The notes under the pieces were generated by a model. That model was given only the letters and a program-made list of their open reading frames with translations. It was not told the DNA's origin and did no database searches. Positions 36,372 to 44,414 of a DNA stretch of 64,000 nucleotides are shown here, piece by piece; position 1 is the first letter of the stretch; the number at the start of each line of letters is the position of its first letter. Where the stretch lies: the NCBI GenBank assembly GCA_964399735.1, contig CAYNSO010000004.1:1-64000 (forward strand). Reading direction: 5' to 3'. The position numbers and the translations under genes were made by a program. The stretch is from Fontivivens sp964399735 (GTDB lineage: Bacteria > Zhuqueibacterota > Zhuqueibacteria > Residuimicrobiales > Krinioviventaceae).

Positions 36372-38636
36372 ATGAAGCCATCGTTTTGGTTATTGCTGGG
36401 TGTGTTTTTTTGTATCAATGCAGGAGAAAAAGCAATACCGGCAGGGAATGATTTTAGCAGCCATGTAAATCCGCTGATCGGCGCCGGCGGGCATGGTCAT
36501 ACCTTTCCGGGAGCGACTGTGCCATTTGGTATGGTACAGCTAAGCCCCGATACCGGCACGGAAGGTTGGGATTGGTGTTCCGGGTATCATTATTCGGACA
36601 GCAGCATTGTGGGGTTTAGTCACACACACCTGAGCGGAACCGGGGTAGGAGATTTGGGTGATATTTTAATTATGCCCGGCTGCGGTATTGTGCAATGGAA
36701 CCCCGGCAGCAAGGAAAATCCCGACGAAGGATACCGTTCCCGTTTTTCGCACAGCGCCGAAATAGCGGAGCCCGGTTTTTACAGCGTTCTTCTGGCTGAT
36801 GAGCAAGTTCAGGCCGAGTTGACAACAAGCGAACGAGTCGGGTTTCACAAGTATACTTTTGCTGACGGGGCAACCCCGCATATTCTTGTTGACCTGGTGC
36901 ATAGTATTAACAACCGGCAGGTCATCTATTCATTTTTGCGGATCGAAAACGATAGTTTGATAACCGGCTATCGGCAGGTATATGGCTGGGCAAAAAACCG
37001 CCATATCTATTTTGCTGCACAGTTTTCCCGGCCATTTATTTCGTGGAGTATGGAAAGAAATGGTCAGGTAATTGACAATACACCCGAAGAAGCAGCTGCA
37101 GCCCTGAAAGCGGTTTTTAATTTTGAACGGGGCGAGGATCCGGTTATTTCCATCAAAGTTGCCTTGTCACCGGTCAGCACAGCCGGCGCGCTGCGTAATT
37201 TACAAGCTGAAATTCCAGGGTGGGATTTCGACTATGTGAAAAATCAGGCCAGGGAAAAATGGAATGCCGAACTGGGACGGATCAATGTGCTGGCAGAGGA
37301 CAAAACCAGGCAAATTTTTTACACAGCGCTTTATCATACCATGTTATTTCCATCATTACATCAGGATAGCGACGGCGCTTATCGCGGCCTGGATCAGAAC
37401 CTGTACCAGGCAGAAGGATTTTGCAATTATACGGTGTTTTCCCTGTGGGACACCTTTCGCGCCCTGCATCCGCTGCTGACGATTATTAAACCTGAATTTG
37501 TAAATGACCTGGTGAATTCCATGCTGGCGCACTATGAACAAAATGCCCATCATGTGTTACCCGTCTGGTCGCTGGCGCATAATGAAACGTGGTGTATGAT
37601 CGGCTACCATGCTGTGCCGGTAATTATTGATGCTTACCTGAAAGGGATTCGCAGTTATGATGTGGATAAAGCCTGGGAAGCGATACATGCCAGCGCTACG
37701 CACAGCTCGTACGCCGGCTTGGGGCATTATATGCATTATGGTTATGTACCGGTAGATATGGAGGCAGAAGCCGCTTCCAAAACGCTGGAATATGCTTACG
37801 ACGACTGGTGTCTTGCGCAACTGGCAGAAGCGCTGGGGAAAAAGGATGAGGCTGTGGAATTTAGCAAACGCGCCGGTTATTACAAGAATATTTTTGATTC
37901 CAACCCTGGCTTTATGCGCGGCAAAAAGGCGGACGGAACCTGGCGAGAGCCGTTTGATCCTTTCTATGCTCATTATGGCAGCGATTTTACCGAGGGTAAC
38001 TCGTGGCAATATTCCTGGTTTGTTCCGCAGGATATTTATGGATTTATTAACTTGATAGGGGGCGAAAAGCGATTTATTGACAAGCTGGATCAACTTTTTA
38101 CAGTAGAGCCGGTAAAAAATGCGGATGCCCCGGTGGATATTTCGGGTCTGGTCGGCCAGTATGCGCACGGCAATGAACCGAGCCATCATGTGGCTTATCT
38201 GTATAATTATGCCAGGGCGCCATGGAAAGCCCAGGAACGCCTGCACCAGATTATGACCACGTTATATGACAATACCCCGGAAGGCATTTGCGGCAACGAA
38301 GATTGCGGACAAATGTCCGCCTGGTATGTGTTCAGCGCTATGGGGCTTTACCCGGTCAATCCGGCCAGCAGTGTGTATATATTCGGTACGCCTGTATTAG
38401 AACAGGCGGTGATAAATGTGCAGGATGGCAAGCGTTTTACCATCATAGCGGAGAACCTCACTGCGGATAATAAATATATCCAGTCCGTTACCCTGAACGG
38501 CAAAGCGTATACGAATTGCTGGGTGAGCCATCGCACTATTATGAACGGCGGTGAACTGGTATTCAAGATGGGGGCTATGCCAAATAAAAAATTTGGGGCT
38601 GGAAAAGGAACCCTGCCGCCGGAACGGGCGTTTTAA
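36372..38636 (+). CDS. GH92 family alpha-mannosidase
   Basis: 754 residues with an N-terminal signal peptide, so it is exported. The full GH92 layout is present: N-terminal beta-sandwich with 'VNPLIGAGGHGHTFPGATVP', 'GMVQLSPDTG', 'GFSHTHLSGTG', then an (alpha/alpha)6 barrel with 'ALYHTMLFPS', 'YTVFSLWDTFRALHPL', 'GNEPSHHVAYLYNYA' and 'CGNEDCGQMSAWYVFSAMGLYP'. The last two blocks hold the catalytic acid Glu and the base Asp of the family. GH92 enzymes are calcium-dependent inverting exo-alpha-mannosidases that trim alpha-1,2, 1,3 or 1,6 mannose from N-glycans, yeast mannan or similar glycans. The linkage cannot be told here. It follows the kinase gene by 110 bases and may be its own unit, with a lipoprotein gene downstream. 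Confidence 0.95.
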   Translation: MKPSFWLLLGVFFCINAGEKAIPAGNDFSSHVNPLIGAGGHGHTFPGATVPFGMVQLSPDTGTEGWDWCSGYHYSDSSIVGFSHTHLSGTGVGDLGDILIMPGCGIVQWNPGSKENPDEGYRSRFSHSAEIAEPGFYSVLLADEQVQAELTTSERVGFHKYTFADGATPHILVDLVHSINNRQVIYSFLRIENDSLITGYRQVYGWAKNRHIYFAAQFSRPFISWSMERNGQVIDNTPEEAAAALKAVFNFERGEDPVISIKVALSPVSTAGALRNLQAEIPGWDFDYVKNQAREKWNAELGRINVLAEDKTRQIFYTALYHTMLFPSLHQDSDGAYRGLDQNLYQAEGFCNYTVFSLWDTFRALHPLLTIIKPEFVNDLVNSMLAHYEQNAHHVLPVWSLAHNETWCMIGYHAVPVIIDAYLKGIRSYDVDKAWEAIHASATHSSYAGLGHYMHYGYVPVDMEAEAASKTLEYAYDDWCLAQLAEALGKKDEAVEFSKRAGYYKNIFDSNPGFMRGKKADGTWREPFDPFYAHYGSDFTEGNSWQYSWFVPQDIYGFINLIGGEKRFIDKLDQLFTVEPVKNADAPVDISGLVGQYAHGNEPSHHVAYLYNYARAPWKAQERLHQIMTTLYDNTPEGICGNEDCGQMSAWYVFSAMGLYPVNPASSVYIFGTPVLEQAVINVQDGKRFTIIAENLTADNKYIQSVTLNGKAYTNCWVSHRTIMNGGELVFKMGAMPNKKFGAGKGTLPPERAF

Positions 38637-38713
38637 CTGCGGCGGTATTCCTGGGTTGCGGTCTAGTGTGGTCAAAAAATGAATTCTTGCCAGGTTTTGG
38701 AAAAGGGAATGAT

Positions 38714-39280
38714 ATGAAAAGAATTGTAATTACCGGGTTGATTCTGTTGGTTCTGGCTGGCTGTTCCAACAAAGTTACCAAAAAGTCCTACACCGAGCGC
38801 TTTGAGGGTTTGACGCAGCTGGTGCTGGCGTCGGAAACCAAAAATGTCAGTTTTACGGAAAATGTAAAAAAGACTGCTTTGTTGGTCATTTCCAGCAATG
38901 CCAAAGTGGAAGTGAATTCCAGCGTTACTTATGATTTTTACCTGGATTTTCAGCAGGACCCCTACAAAATTGAATATGAACAAAAAGATAAAACATTGAT
39001 CGTTAATGCCCCGCCAATACGGGTGAAAAAGCCGGTGATCAACAGTTCAACGGTCAGTTACCCGGAACGGGGCATTCTGGTAAACGAAGATCGTGAAGCT
39101 GTGCAAATTTTGGAAAGCCTGACGAATCGTTTTGTGAGCGAGGGCAAAAGCCTGTTGAAGCAGCAATATGTGGCGGACAAGTGCCGGGAGAAGGCGGCGG
39201 AATTTTTTATGAACATGAGCAAGGAAATGTCGCTGCAGGTAAAAGCAGTGGTGGTCAATTTTCAGGAGGAGGCGTACTAG
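38714..39280 (+). CDS. hypothetical lipoprotein, possibly DUF4230-like
   Basis: 188 residues with an excellent lipobox (LVLAGC, Cys17). The region after it reads as a beta-strand-rich middle ('YDFYLDFQQDPYKIEYEQKDKT' in parts, then 'LIVNAPPIRVKKPVI') and a C-terminal amphipathic helix. This order resembles DUF4230 proteins, which are of unknown function; the link is tentative. The frame is open from 38666, but the ATG at 38714 follows AAAAGGGAA and starts the signal peptide. It is 77 bases after the GH92 gene, so the two may be co-transcribed. Confidence 0.65.
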   Translation: MKRIVITGLILLVLAGCSNKVTKKSYTERFEGLTQLVLASETKNVSFTENVKKTALLVISSNAKVEVNSSVTYDFYLDFQQDPYKIEYEQKDKTLIVNAPPIRVKKPVINSSTVSYPERGILVNEDREAVQILESLTNRFVSEGKSLLKQQYVADKCREKAAEFFMNMSKEMSLQVKAVVVNFQEEAY

Positions 39281-39480
39281 CGTTACAGTTATAGTGTTTG
39301 CCGGTTTACATTGGCCCCTTTTCAAATTTGGAATGAAGGATAAAAAGGATTGGCCAAGGATGAACACAGATAAACATGAAATAACTTGGCAAATCAGTAT
39401 CAATCCGGGGATGTTTTATAACAGGAGCTAGCTCAACATCAGCATAATGTGCGGGGGATGAGGATTTTTTTGTCAGCAAG

Positions 39481-39497
39481 GGCTTTTGATGCAGCCC
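39481..39497. repeat. solitary copy of the MITE terminal inverted repeat
   Basis: GGCTTTTGATGCAGCCC differs at one base from the right end of the element at 60889-61098 (GGCTTTTGATACAGCCC). No matching left end is seen nearby, so it may be a remnant or a chance match. Confidence 0.4.
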
Positions 39498-39518
39498 CGG
39501 ACAGAAATACCAGGTTTA

Positions 39519-39555
39519 AATTATAAAGCCCGCGGATGATGCGGGCTTTATAATT
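39519..39555. terminator. strong bidirectional hairpin
   Basis: A perfect 15-bp stem AATTATAAAGCCCGC / GCGGGCTTTATAATT with a 7-base loop. The A/T-rich ends give T-rich tails in both directions, so it fits a terminator for the plus-strand GH92/lipoprotein unit. Confidence 0.65.
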
Positions 39556-39707
39556 ATCGGAGGTCGGGTAATAACAGGAACATTGGGAAAAGTTTGTCCT
39601 GTTCTATGTAAAGGGAACATGATATAATGTTCCTCGAAAGCAGAGAGTCAGGCAAGTAAAGTAAATCCTGTTGTAAAAATTCGGGCCTTTTCTGTGGCAA
39701 AAAATTT

Positions 39708-39735
39708 CAGGAAGCGCCGTTACTGACGCTTCCTG
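39708..39735 (-). terminator. intrinsic terminator of the small secreted protein gene
   Basis: On the minus strand a 9-bp stem CAGGAAGCG / CGCTTCCTG is followed by AAATTTTTTG. It is about 104 bases beyond the stop codon of the 39839-40246 gene. Confidence 0.7.
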
Positions 39736-39838
39736 TTTGGAGGTTGGGAATAGAAAAGGTCAACATTTTTACAACTAGTATTGAATTTATTCGGGTTTGT
39801 TAGAGAACAATTTTTGTTACAACCTGTTACGTATGCGT

Positions 39839-40246
39839 TTATTCCTGAATATTGGAATTATAAGAATTTGCCAGTTTCGAGTATAAACCGCTAAAGAACT
39901 CGGATGGATCGATTGTTTCAACGTTCACGCTGTTGGTCAGTTCTTTATCATTGAGCAACAGACGGGTTAAATTGGCATTAACGCGAATGAAATTTACACT
40001 GTCTTTATTTGTTACATGAACCAAAACGCGATCCAGCTCATTCGTGTTCAGTTCAGGGTAAATCGTTTTCAATATGGCAATCTGGTACAAGGCGCTGTTT
40101 CTTACGCCGGCATTATCGGAAGTTAAAGCGACTTTGTAGGATTTTACAGCCATATTCAGTTTTTCTTTGGAAAGAGTGTCGGGCTTTGCAAAACCGGTAC
40201 TCGCCACCAGGGCAAGAACAGAGACAATAGTTAATATCTTTTTCAT
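39839..40246 (-). CDS. small secreted protein under a predicted sigma54 promoter
   Basis: About 135 residues. It has a classic signal peptide (MKKILTIVSVLALVASTGFA, cut after 20), then a mostly helical mature part ('SKEKLNMAVKSYKVALTSDN', 'NSALYQIAILKTIYPELN', 'NANLTRLLLNDKELTN') and no cysteine. The pattern of short helices with 'VRNSALYQIAILK' looks like HEAT- or TPR-type repeats; the family is unknown. The frame is open from 40282, but the ATG at 40246 has GAGGAG eight bases upstream. A near-perfect sigma54 promoter lies about 110 bases upstream of the start. It follows the genes of a kinase and a sigma54 activator, so it is probably their regulated target; a sensor-coupled periplasmic protein is inferred. 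Confidence 0.7.
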   Translation of the reverse strand: MKKILTIVSVLALVASTGFAKPDTLSKEKLNMAVKSYKVALTSDNAGVRNSALYQIAILKTIYPELNTNELDRVLVHVTNKDSVNFIRVNANLTRLLLNDKELTNSVNVETIDPSEFFSGLYSKLANSYNSNIQE

Positions 40247-40353
40247 TCTAGTTACTCCTCTATTGAAAATATTGATACTCAAAATTCCCCGTCCATTAAC
40301 GGGTTTAGATACTTTTCATTTAAGGTAATTTTAATAACCTTTGCACTTGCTTA

Positions 40354-40369
40354 AGCAAAGGGCGTGCCA
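40354..40369 (-). promoter_or_regulatory. sigma54 (RpoN) -24/-12 promoter
   Basis: On the minus strand the sequence reads TGGCACGCCCTTTGCT. This matches the sigma54 consensus TGGCACG-N4-TTGCW at every fixed position. It lies about 110 bases upstream of the small secreted protein gene and about 190 bases downstream of the stop of the sigma54-activator gene. A perfect 12-base palindrome TGTTAATTAACA (40493-40504), about 125 bases further upstream, is a candidate activator site. Confidence 0.82.
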
Positions 40370-40492
40370 TATTTATTTTGTCTATTTAAAGATATGTAAA
40401 TATTGCGTTTATAGCAACACGAGGAGGAAAGATGAAAAAAACTTCAAGAGCCACAAAACTTCGCACAGCTTGATAAAAGAATGTTTATAAAA

Positions 40493-40504
40493 TGTTAATT
40501 AACA
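40493..40504. promoter_or_regulatory. 12-base palindrome, candidate activator binding site
   Basis: TGTTAATTAACA is a perfect palindrome located 125-135 bases upstream of the sigma54 promoter. That is a normal distance for an enhancer-type site. It is AT-rich, so binding is unproven. Confidence 0.35.
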
Positions 40505-40560
40505 AGCACTAAAACAGTTTTTACGTTTTGTGGCGCCTGGCAAAAATGTGGCACCCCTTT

Positions 40561-41982
40561 TTAATCCTTGCTTCTGTGTAGTCGGTTATTTAGCGCCCGG
40601 CGCGTCAGCCCCAGCATTTGTGCGGCAATGGTTTGATTCCCGTCCGCTCTTTTCAATGCTTCAGCAATGAGGCTGTTTTCCGTCTCCCGCAGCGAAGGCA
40701 GCGGATACGGAAAAGTTACTGAATGCATTCCGACTGCTTCCGAGCCATTAACATCTGCCAGGGAACCATGCTGAACTTTGGGGTTTATAATCTCCCGAAA
40801 AGTATCGACAGAGAGAATTTTGGATTGATGGCGGCTGACAGCGTCAAAGATCATGCCTTCCAGTTCCCTGACATTGCCGGGGAAATCATAATTGTTTAGC
40901 AGGGTGAACAATTCACGTGGCGGGGTCGGTCGTTTTTTATTCAATTCAACGGCGGCCTGTTCCAGAAAATAGGTAACCAGCAAGGGAATATCCTCTTTGC
41001 GTTGGCGCAACGGCGGGATATGCACATTATGCGCTTTGAGGCGGTAATATAAATCTTTACGAAAAGAGTCGGAAGAGGACATTTTTTCAATTTCCTTGAG
41101 AGTAGCAACCACAATACGGGCATCGGTGAGTTTGGGCACATCCGAACCGATGGGATAATATTGTTTTTCCTGCAACAGGCGCAGCAGTTTCACCTGCGAT
41201 TCCATACTGAGATCGCCAATTTCATCTAAAAACAGCGTCCCCCTTGAGGCTTGTTCGATCAGTCCTTTACGGTCTTTATCGGCGCCGGTGAAAGCGCCTT
41301 TTTTATGGCCGAACAGGGAATCGGAAAACAGGTTATCGTCGAGGCCGGCGACATTGACGGCAACAAATTCGCCTTTTCGTCCGCTCAGGTCGTGAATCGC
41401 GCGGGCGATGAGTTCCTTGCCGGTGCCGGTTTCGCCGGTGATCAACACCGGCAGCGATGTTCCGGCAATGGCTTCGATATATTGAAAGATCGAGTGCATG
41501 GCGTTACTTTTGGTAATCATGCGTTTGAACGCCTCCGGGTGTTCCAGTTTACCGGAAAGCAGATATTGTTTCAGTTTAATATTTTCAGCCAATACCTGGC
41601 GCAGTTCCAGGGCGCGCTGAATTGCTGTAACCAGCCGGGAATCATCAACCGGTTTAACAATATAGTCAAAAGCCCCGGCTTTCATGCATTCCACGGCGGT
41701 TTCCACTTCATTAACGGCTGTAATAACAATCACCGGCACTTCAGGAAAATCGCGGACAATGACCGGAAGCAAATCCCACCCGGATACTACCGGCATGGTC
41801 ATATCCAGGGCAATAGCAGAAACCGGTGTTGTTCTTAACATGTCCATTACTTTGGAGCTGTCCTGACATTGCAGAATATTGTTAATACCGTTTGAACTCA
41901 GGGTAAAACCTGCGCTCAATAAAAAATTTTCTTCATCATCAATAATCATTACCGGTAATTCCGGATAATCTAAAGAATTCAT
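40561..41982 (-). CDS. sigma54-dependent response regulator (NtrC family)
   Basis: 473 residues in the canonical three-part layout. The receiver (1-125) has acidic 'IDDE', phospho-acceptor Asp60 in 'ALDMTMP' and 'VKP' near 110. The AAA+ domain has Walker A 'GETGTGKE' (183-190), the sigma54-contact loop GAFTGA (229-234) and 'LFLDEIGDLS'. The C-terminal Fis-type helix-turn-helix is at about 445-470 ('GNQTIAAQMLGLTRRALNNRL'). It activates RpoN polymerase when phosphorylated. The stop is five bases after the upstream PAS kinase gene's end, so the kinase is the cognate sensor. A sigma54 promoter lies just downstream in front of a small secreted protein gene. The Fis domain is divergent in 'TRRALNNRL'. 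Confidence 0.95.
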   Translation of the reverse strand: MNSLDYPELPVMIIDDEENFLLSAGFTLSSNGINNILQCQDSSKVMDMLRTTPVSAIALDMTMPVVSGWDLLPVIVRDFPEVPVIVITAVNEVETAVECMKAGAFDYIVKPVDDSRLVTAIQRALELRQVLAENIKLKQYLLSGKLEHPEAFKRMITKSNAMHSIFQYIEAIAGTSLPVLITGETGTGKELIARAIHDLSGRKGEFVAVNVAGLDDNLFSDSLFGHKKGAFTGADKDRKGLIEQASRGTLFLDEIGDLSMESQVKLLRLLQEKQYYPIGSDVPKLTDARIVVATLKEIEKMSSSDSFRKDLYYRLKAHNVHIPPLRQRKEDIPLLVTYFLEQAAVELNKKRPTPPRELFTLLNNYDFPGNVRELEGMIFDAVSRHQSKILSVDTFREIINPKVQHGSLADVNGSEAVGMHSVTFPYPLPSLRETENSLIAEALKRADGNQTIAAQMLGLTRRALNNRLHRSKD

Positions 41983-41987
41983 AATTA

Positions 41988-44105
41988 TTATTCTCCCTGC
42001 TCATCCGGTTTTAGAACCGGAATTGTTACTGTTACGGTGGTTCCCCTGCCCGGTTCTGAATCGAAAACCAGGTCGCCGCCATGATCTTTAATAATATTCC
42101 AGGTAATGGACAGCCCCAGACCGGTGCCCCCCATTTCTCGTTTGGTGGTAAAAAACGGATCTATAATATGATGTAAATTCTCCTGGGGAATGCCAATCCC
42201 GGTATCTGCAACCTGGAATCCGGCCATTGCCTTGTCTTGATGATAAAAGGTAGCGATTGACAATTGTTTCGTTTCATTTTTAAGCGCTTCGCAGGCATTG
42301 GTGATCAGGTTGATGACAATTTGTTCCAGCTTTTGAAAATTGCCTTTGATAACCGGCAGGTTTTTTTCATAGGTTACGGTAAAAGAATTGGTGTTTTTTT
42401 TAATTAAATTATTCACAATAACAATTGCTACTTCAATCACTTTATTTAAATCAACATTTTGATCGAGAGAGCCGGTGTCCTGGCGGGCGAAATTCTTTAG
42501 ATTATCGACAATTTTTTTAATGCGAACGCAGCCTTCACCGATGCCACTGATCAGTTCATCAATTTTATCATGCGCTTTAGAGTAGGGCATTCCGGCAAGG
42601 CCAAAATCGCCATTATGCTGGTAATACTCGTCGAGAATTGGCTTGGTGCTTTCCCATACTTTGGCGATCATTTTATTATTCAGCATGATAAAGTTGTTGG
42701 GATTATTAATTTCATGCGCCACACCGGAAACAAGAATGCCAAGCGTGACCATTTTGTCAGCCTGCATAAGCTGTTGCTGCCGCAAATAGTCCAGTTCCTC
42801 GGCTTTTTTCAATTCTGTAATGTCGTTGATCAGCCCGTCGTAAGAGATAACCTGGCCGTCGTCGTCTTTTTGCAGAACAATTGTGCTTTTGACCCAGTGC
42901 AATGTACCATCACGATGAAGAATGCGATGGATAAGCGGTTTTGCCGGTTCACCCTGCAAGGCTTTTTGTGCGTGCACACGAACTGCCGGGCGGTCATCCT
43001 CGTACACCATTTCAATCCACAATTCGGGGTTCATGGCAAAATCTTCCTGGGTATAGCCGGTAACCGCCAGGCAGCCAATACCGTGAAAGGTATCCACCGG
43101 CAGGCCGTTTTCAACCTTGACGGTATAGACATAATCTGTTAAATGGTGCAAAAGTTGTTTGTGACGGCGTTCGCTTTCAATCACCTCATCGAGGATATTT
43201 TTATGCTCGGTAATATCATAGTATTGCTCAATACGTCCGCCGGCGTACAAGCCGGTTTTGATTGGCATACTGTAATATTCCAGAAAGCGTTCCGGCCGGC
43301 CGCTCTTGGAAACCCGGCAGCATTCAAAATTTTTTGTGTTTGCATCAAAAGCCAGCGACTCCAGCACGTTATACGCATATTCTTCAGAATTTTGAAAGAA
43401 ATTTTTGGTTTTTGTAATTACCAGATCGCGGGCGTTCCGGCCAACAACCTCTATTCTTTTTATTCCCAGGTAATTCTCAAACGCCCGGTTTACCCATACA
43501 TAGTTATATTTATAATCCATGATGGATATGCCAACCCTGGTGCTTTCCAAAACATCATTAATAAGCGAGCGGTATTTTAATTCACTGGCAAACAGGGTCT
43601 TTTCGGCTTTTTTCAGGGCGGTAATATCATTGATCAACCCGTTATAGCCATAGTTTTTGCCGTTTTCATTGCGTAACAGAATAATGGTGTTGCGTACCCA
43701 GCGGATTGAACCATTTTTATGACGGATACGATGCTCTAACGGCGGCACATCTTTGCCGGCTAGCGCTTGTTTGGCTTGCCGGGTTACAGCTGCCCGGTCG
43801 TTTTTATGAACCATACGATACCAGAGCTCCGGGTCTTTTACAAACTCTTTCATTTTATACCCGGTTACCGAGACGCAGCCCGGCCCGTGCAATGTTTCTA
43901 TTGCAGTCCCTTTTTTAACCCGTACCGTATAAATATAATCCGTTAAATAATCCAGCAACAGGTTGTATTGATTCTTGTCCGGATATACATATTCAACCGT
44001 AGCTGCGCCGCTATCTTTTTTTTCGTTCAATGTCCGTATCTGTCGGCGTAATAATCCCAGCTCTTTGATTAGCTGGTAACGGCTTTTATATTGATCTTTA
44101 ATCAT
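41988..44105 (-). CDS. multi-PAS sensor histidine kinase, partner of the NtrC-family regulator
   Basis: 705 residues: a first PAS/PAC module (about 45-165), a second PAS (about 180-295, 'YKYNYVWVNRAFENYLGI'), a third PAS/PAC (about 315-440) and then HisKA with 'LVSGVAHEINNPNNF' and an ATPase domain ('MNLITNACEAL'-type N box, 'DTGIGIPQENLHHIIDPFF', 'GGTGLGLSITWNII'). The first and third PAS modules are clear internal duplicates: 'DYLTDYIYTVRV' versus 'HHLTDYVYTVKV', and 'LHGPGCVSVTGY' versus 'FHGIGCLAVTGY'. No membrane segment or signal peptide, so it senses a cytosolic cue. It would phosphorylate the regulator encoded five bases downstream. The promoter should be in the 309-base spacer upstream. 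Confidence 0.93.
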   Translation of the reverse strand: MIKDQYKSRYQLIKELGLLRRQIRTLNEKKDSGAATVEYVYPDKNQYNLLLDYLTDYIYTVRVKKGTAIETLHGPGCVSVTGYKMKEFVKDPELWYRMVHKNDRAAVTRQAKQALAGKDVPPLEHRIRHKNGSIRWVRNTIILLRNENGKNYGYNGLINDITALKKAEKTLFASELKYRSLINDVLESTRVGISIMDYKYNYVWVNRAFENYLGIKRIEVVGRNARDLVITKTKNFFQNSEEYAYNVLESLAFDANTKNFECCRVSKSGRPERFLEYYSMPIKTGLYAGGRIEQYYDITEHKNILDEVIESERRHKQLLHHLTDYVYTVKVENGLPVDTFHGIGCLAVTGYTQEDFAMNPELWIEMVYEDDRPAVRVHAQKALQGEPAKPLIHRILHRDGTLHWVKSTIVLQKDDDGQVISYDGLINDITELKKAEELDYLRQQQLMQADKMVTLGILVSGVAHEINNPNNFIMLNNKMIAKVWESTKPILDEYYQHNGDFGLAGMPYSKAHDKIDELISGIGEGCVRIKKIVDNLKNFARQDTGSLDQNVDLNKVIEVAIVIVNNLIKKNTNSFTVTYEKNLPVIKGNFQKLEQIVINLITNACEALKNETKQLSIATFYHQDKAMAGFQVADTGIGIPQENLHHIIDPFFTTKREMGGTGLGLSITWNIIKDHGGDLVFDSEPGRGTTVTVTIPVLKPDEQGE

Positions 44106-44414
44106 ATTATTATTCTGCTAATGACCGCTAGCGTAACAAATTACCTCTTGTCTGTTTTTATAATCTGCAATTGGGGCTCTATAACCTCAACGTCCCTGTT
44201 GTTCTCTGCTGTTTTTATCTTGATATCCGCAAAGAACTGTACCGCGCAGAGAAAAAAAGAGTATAAATAACCTGACTTGTTTCAAATCATTATAATAAAA
44301 CAGTTGTTCCTTTATTAAAAGATCATCATCAAGAACCATTCTCTTTACTGTTTTTTGAAACAGTAAATGAGCGCAAAAATTTGGCGGATATTCACAACAA
44401 CAGTGCGCCTTTTG
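44106..44414 (-). other. spacer between the kinase and CotH genes
   Basis: 309 AT-rich bases with no gene recognised. They hold a terminator-like hairpin of the CotH gene (44344-44367) and presumably the kinase promoter. Confidence 0.4.
44344..44367 (-). terminator. hairpin after the CotH-type gene
   Basis: A 10-bp stem TTTACTGTTT / AAACAGTAAA with a 4-base loop lies 48 bases past the stop of the minus-strand CotH gene. It is AT-rich and lacks a clean T run. Confidence 0.45.

Larger units (their letters stand above)
39281..39838. other. non-coding region with three hairpins
   Basis: 558 bases between convergent genes. It contains a single terminal-repeat-like sequence (39481), a 15-bp hairpin (39519-39555), a GGAACAT/ATGTTCC hairpin (39614-39633) and the terminator of the small secreted protein gene (39708-39735). 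No gene recognised. Confidence 0.5.
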
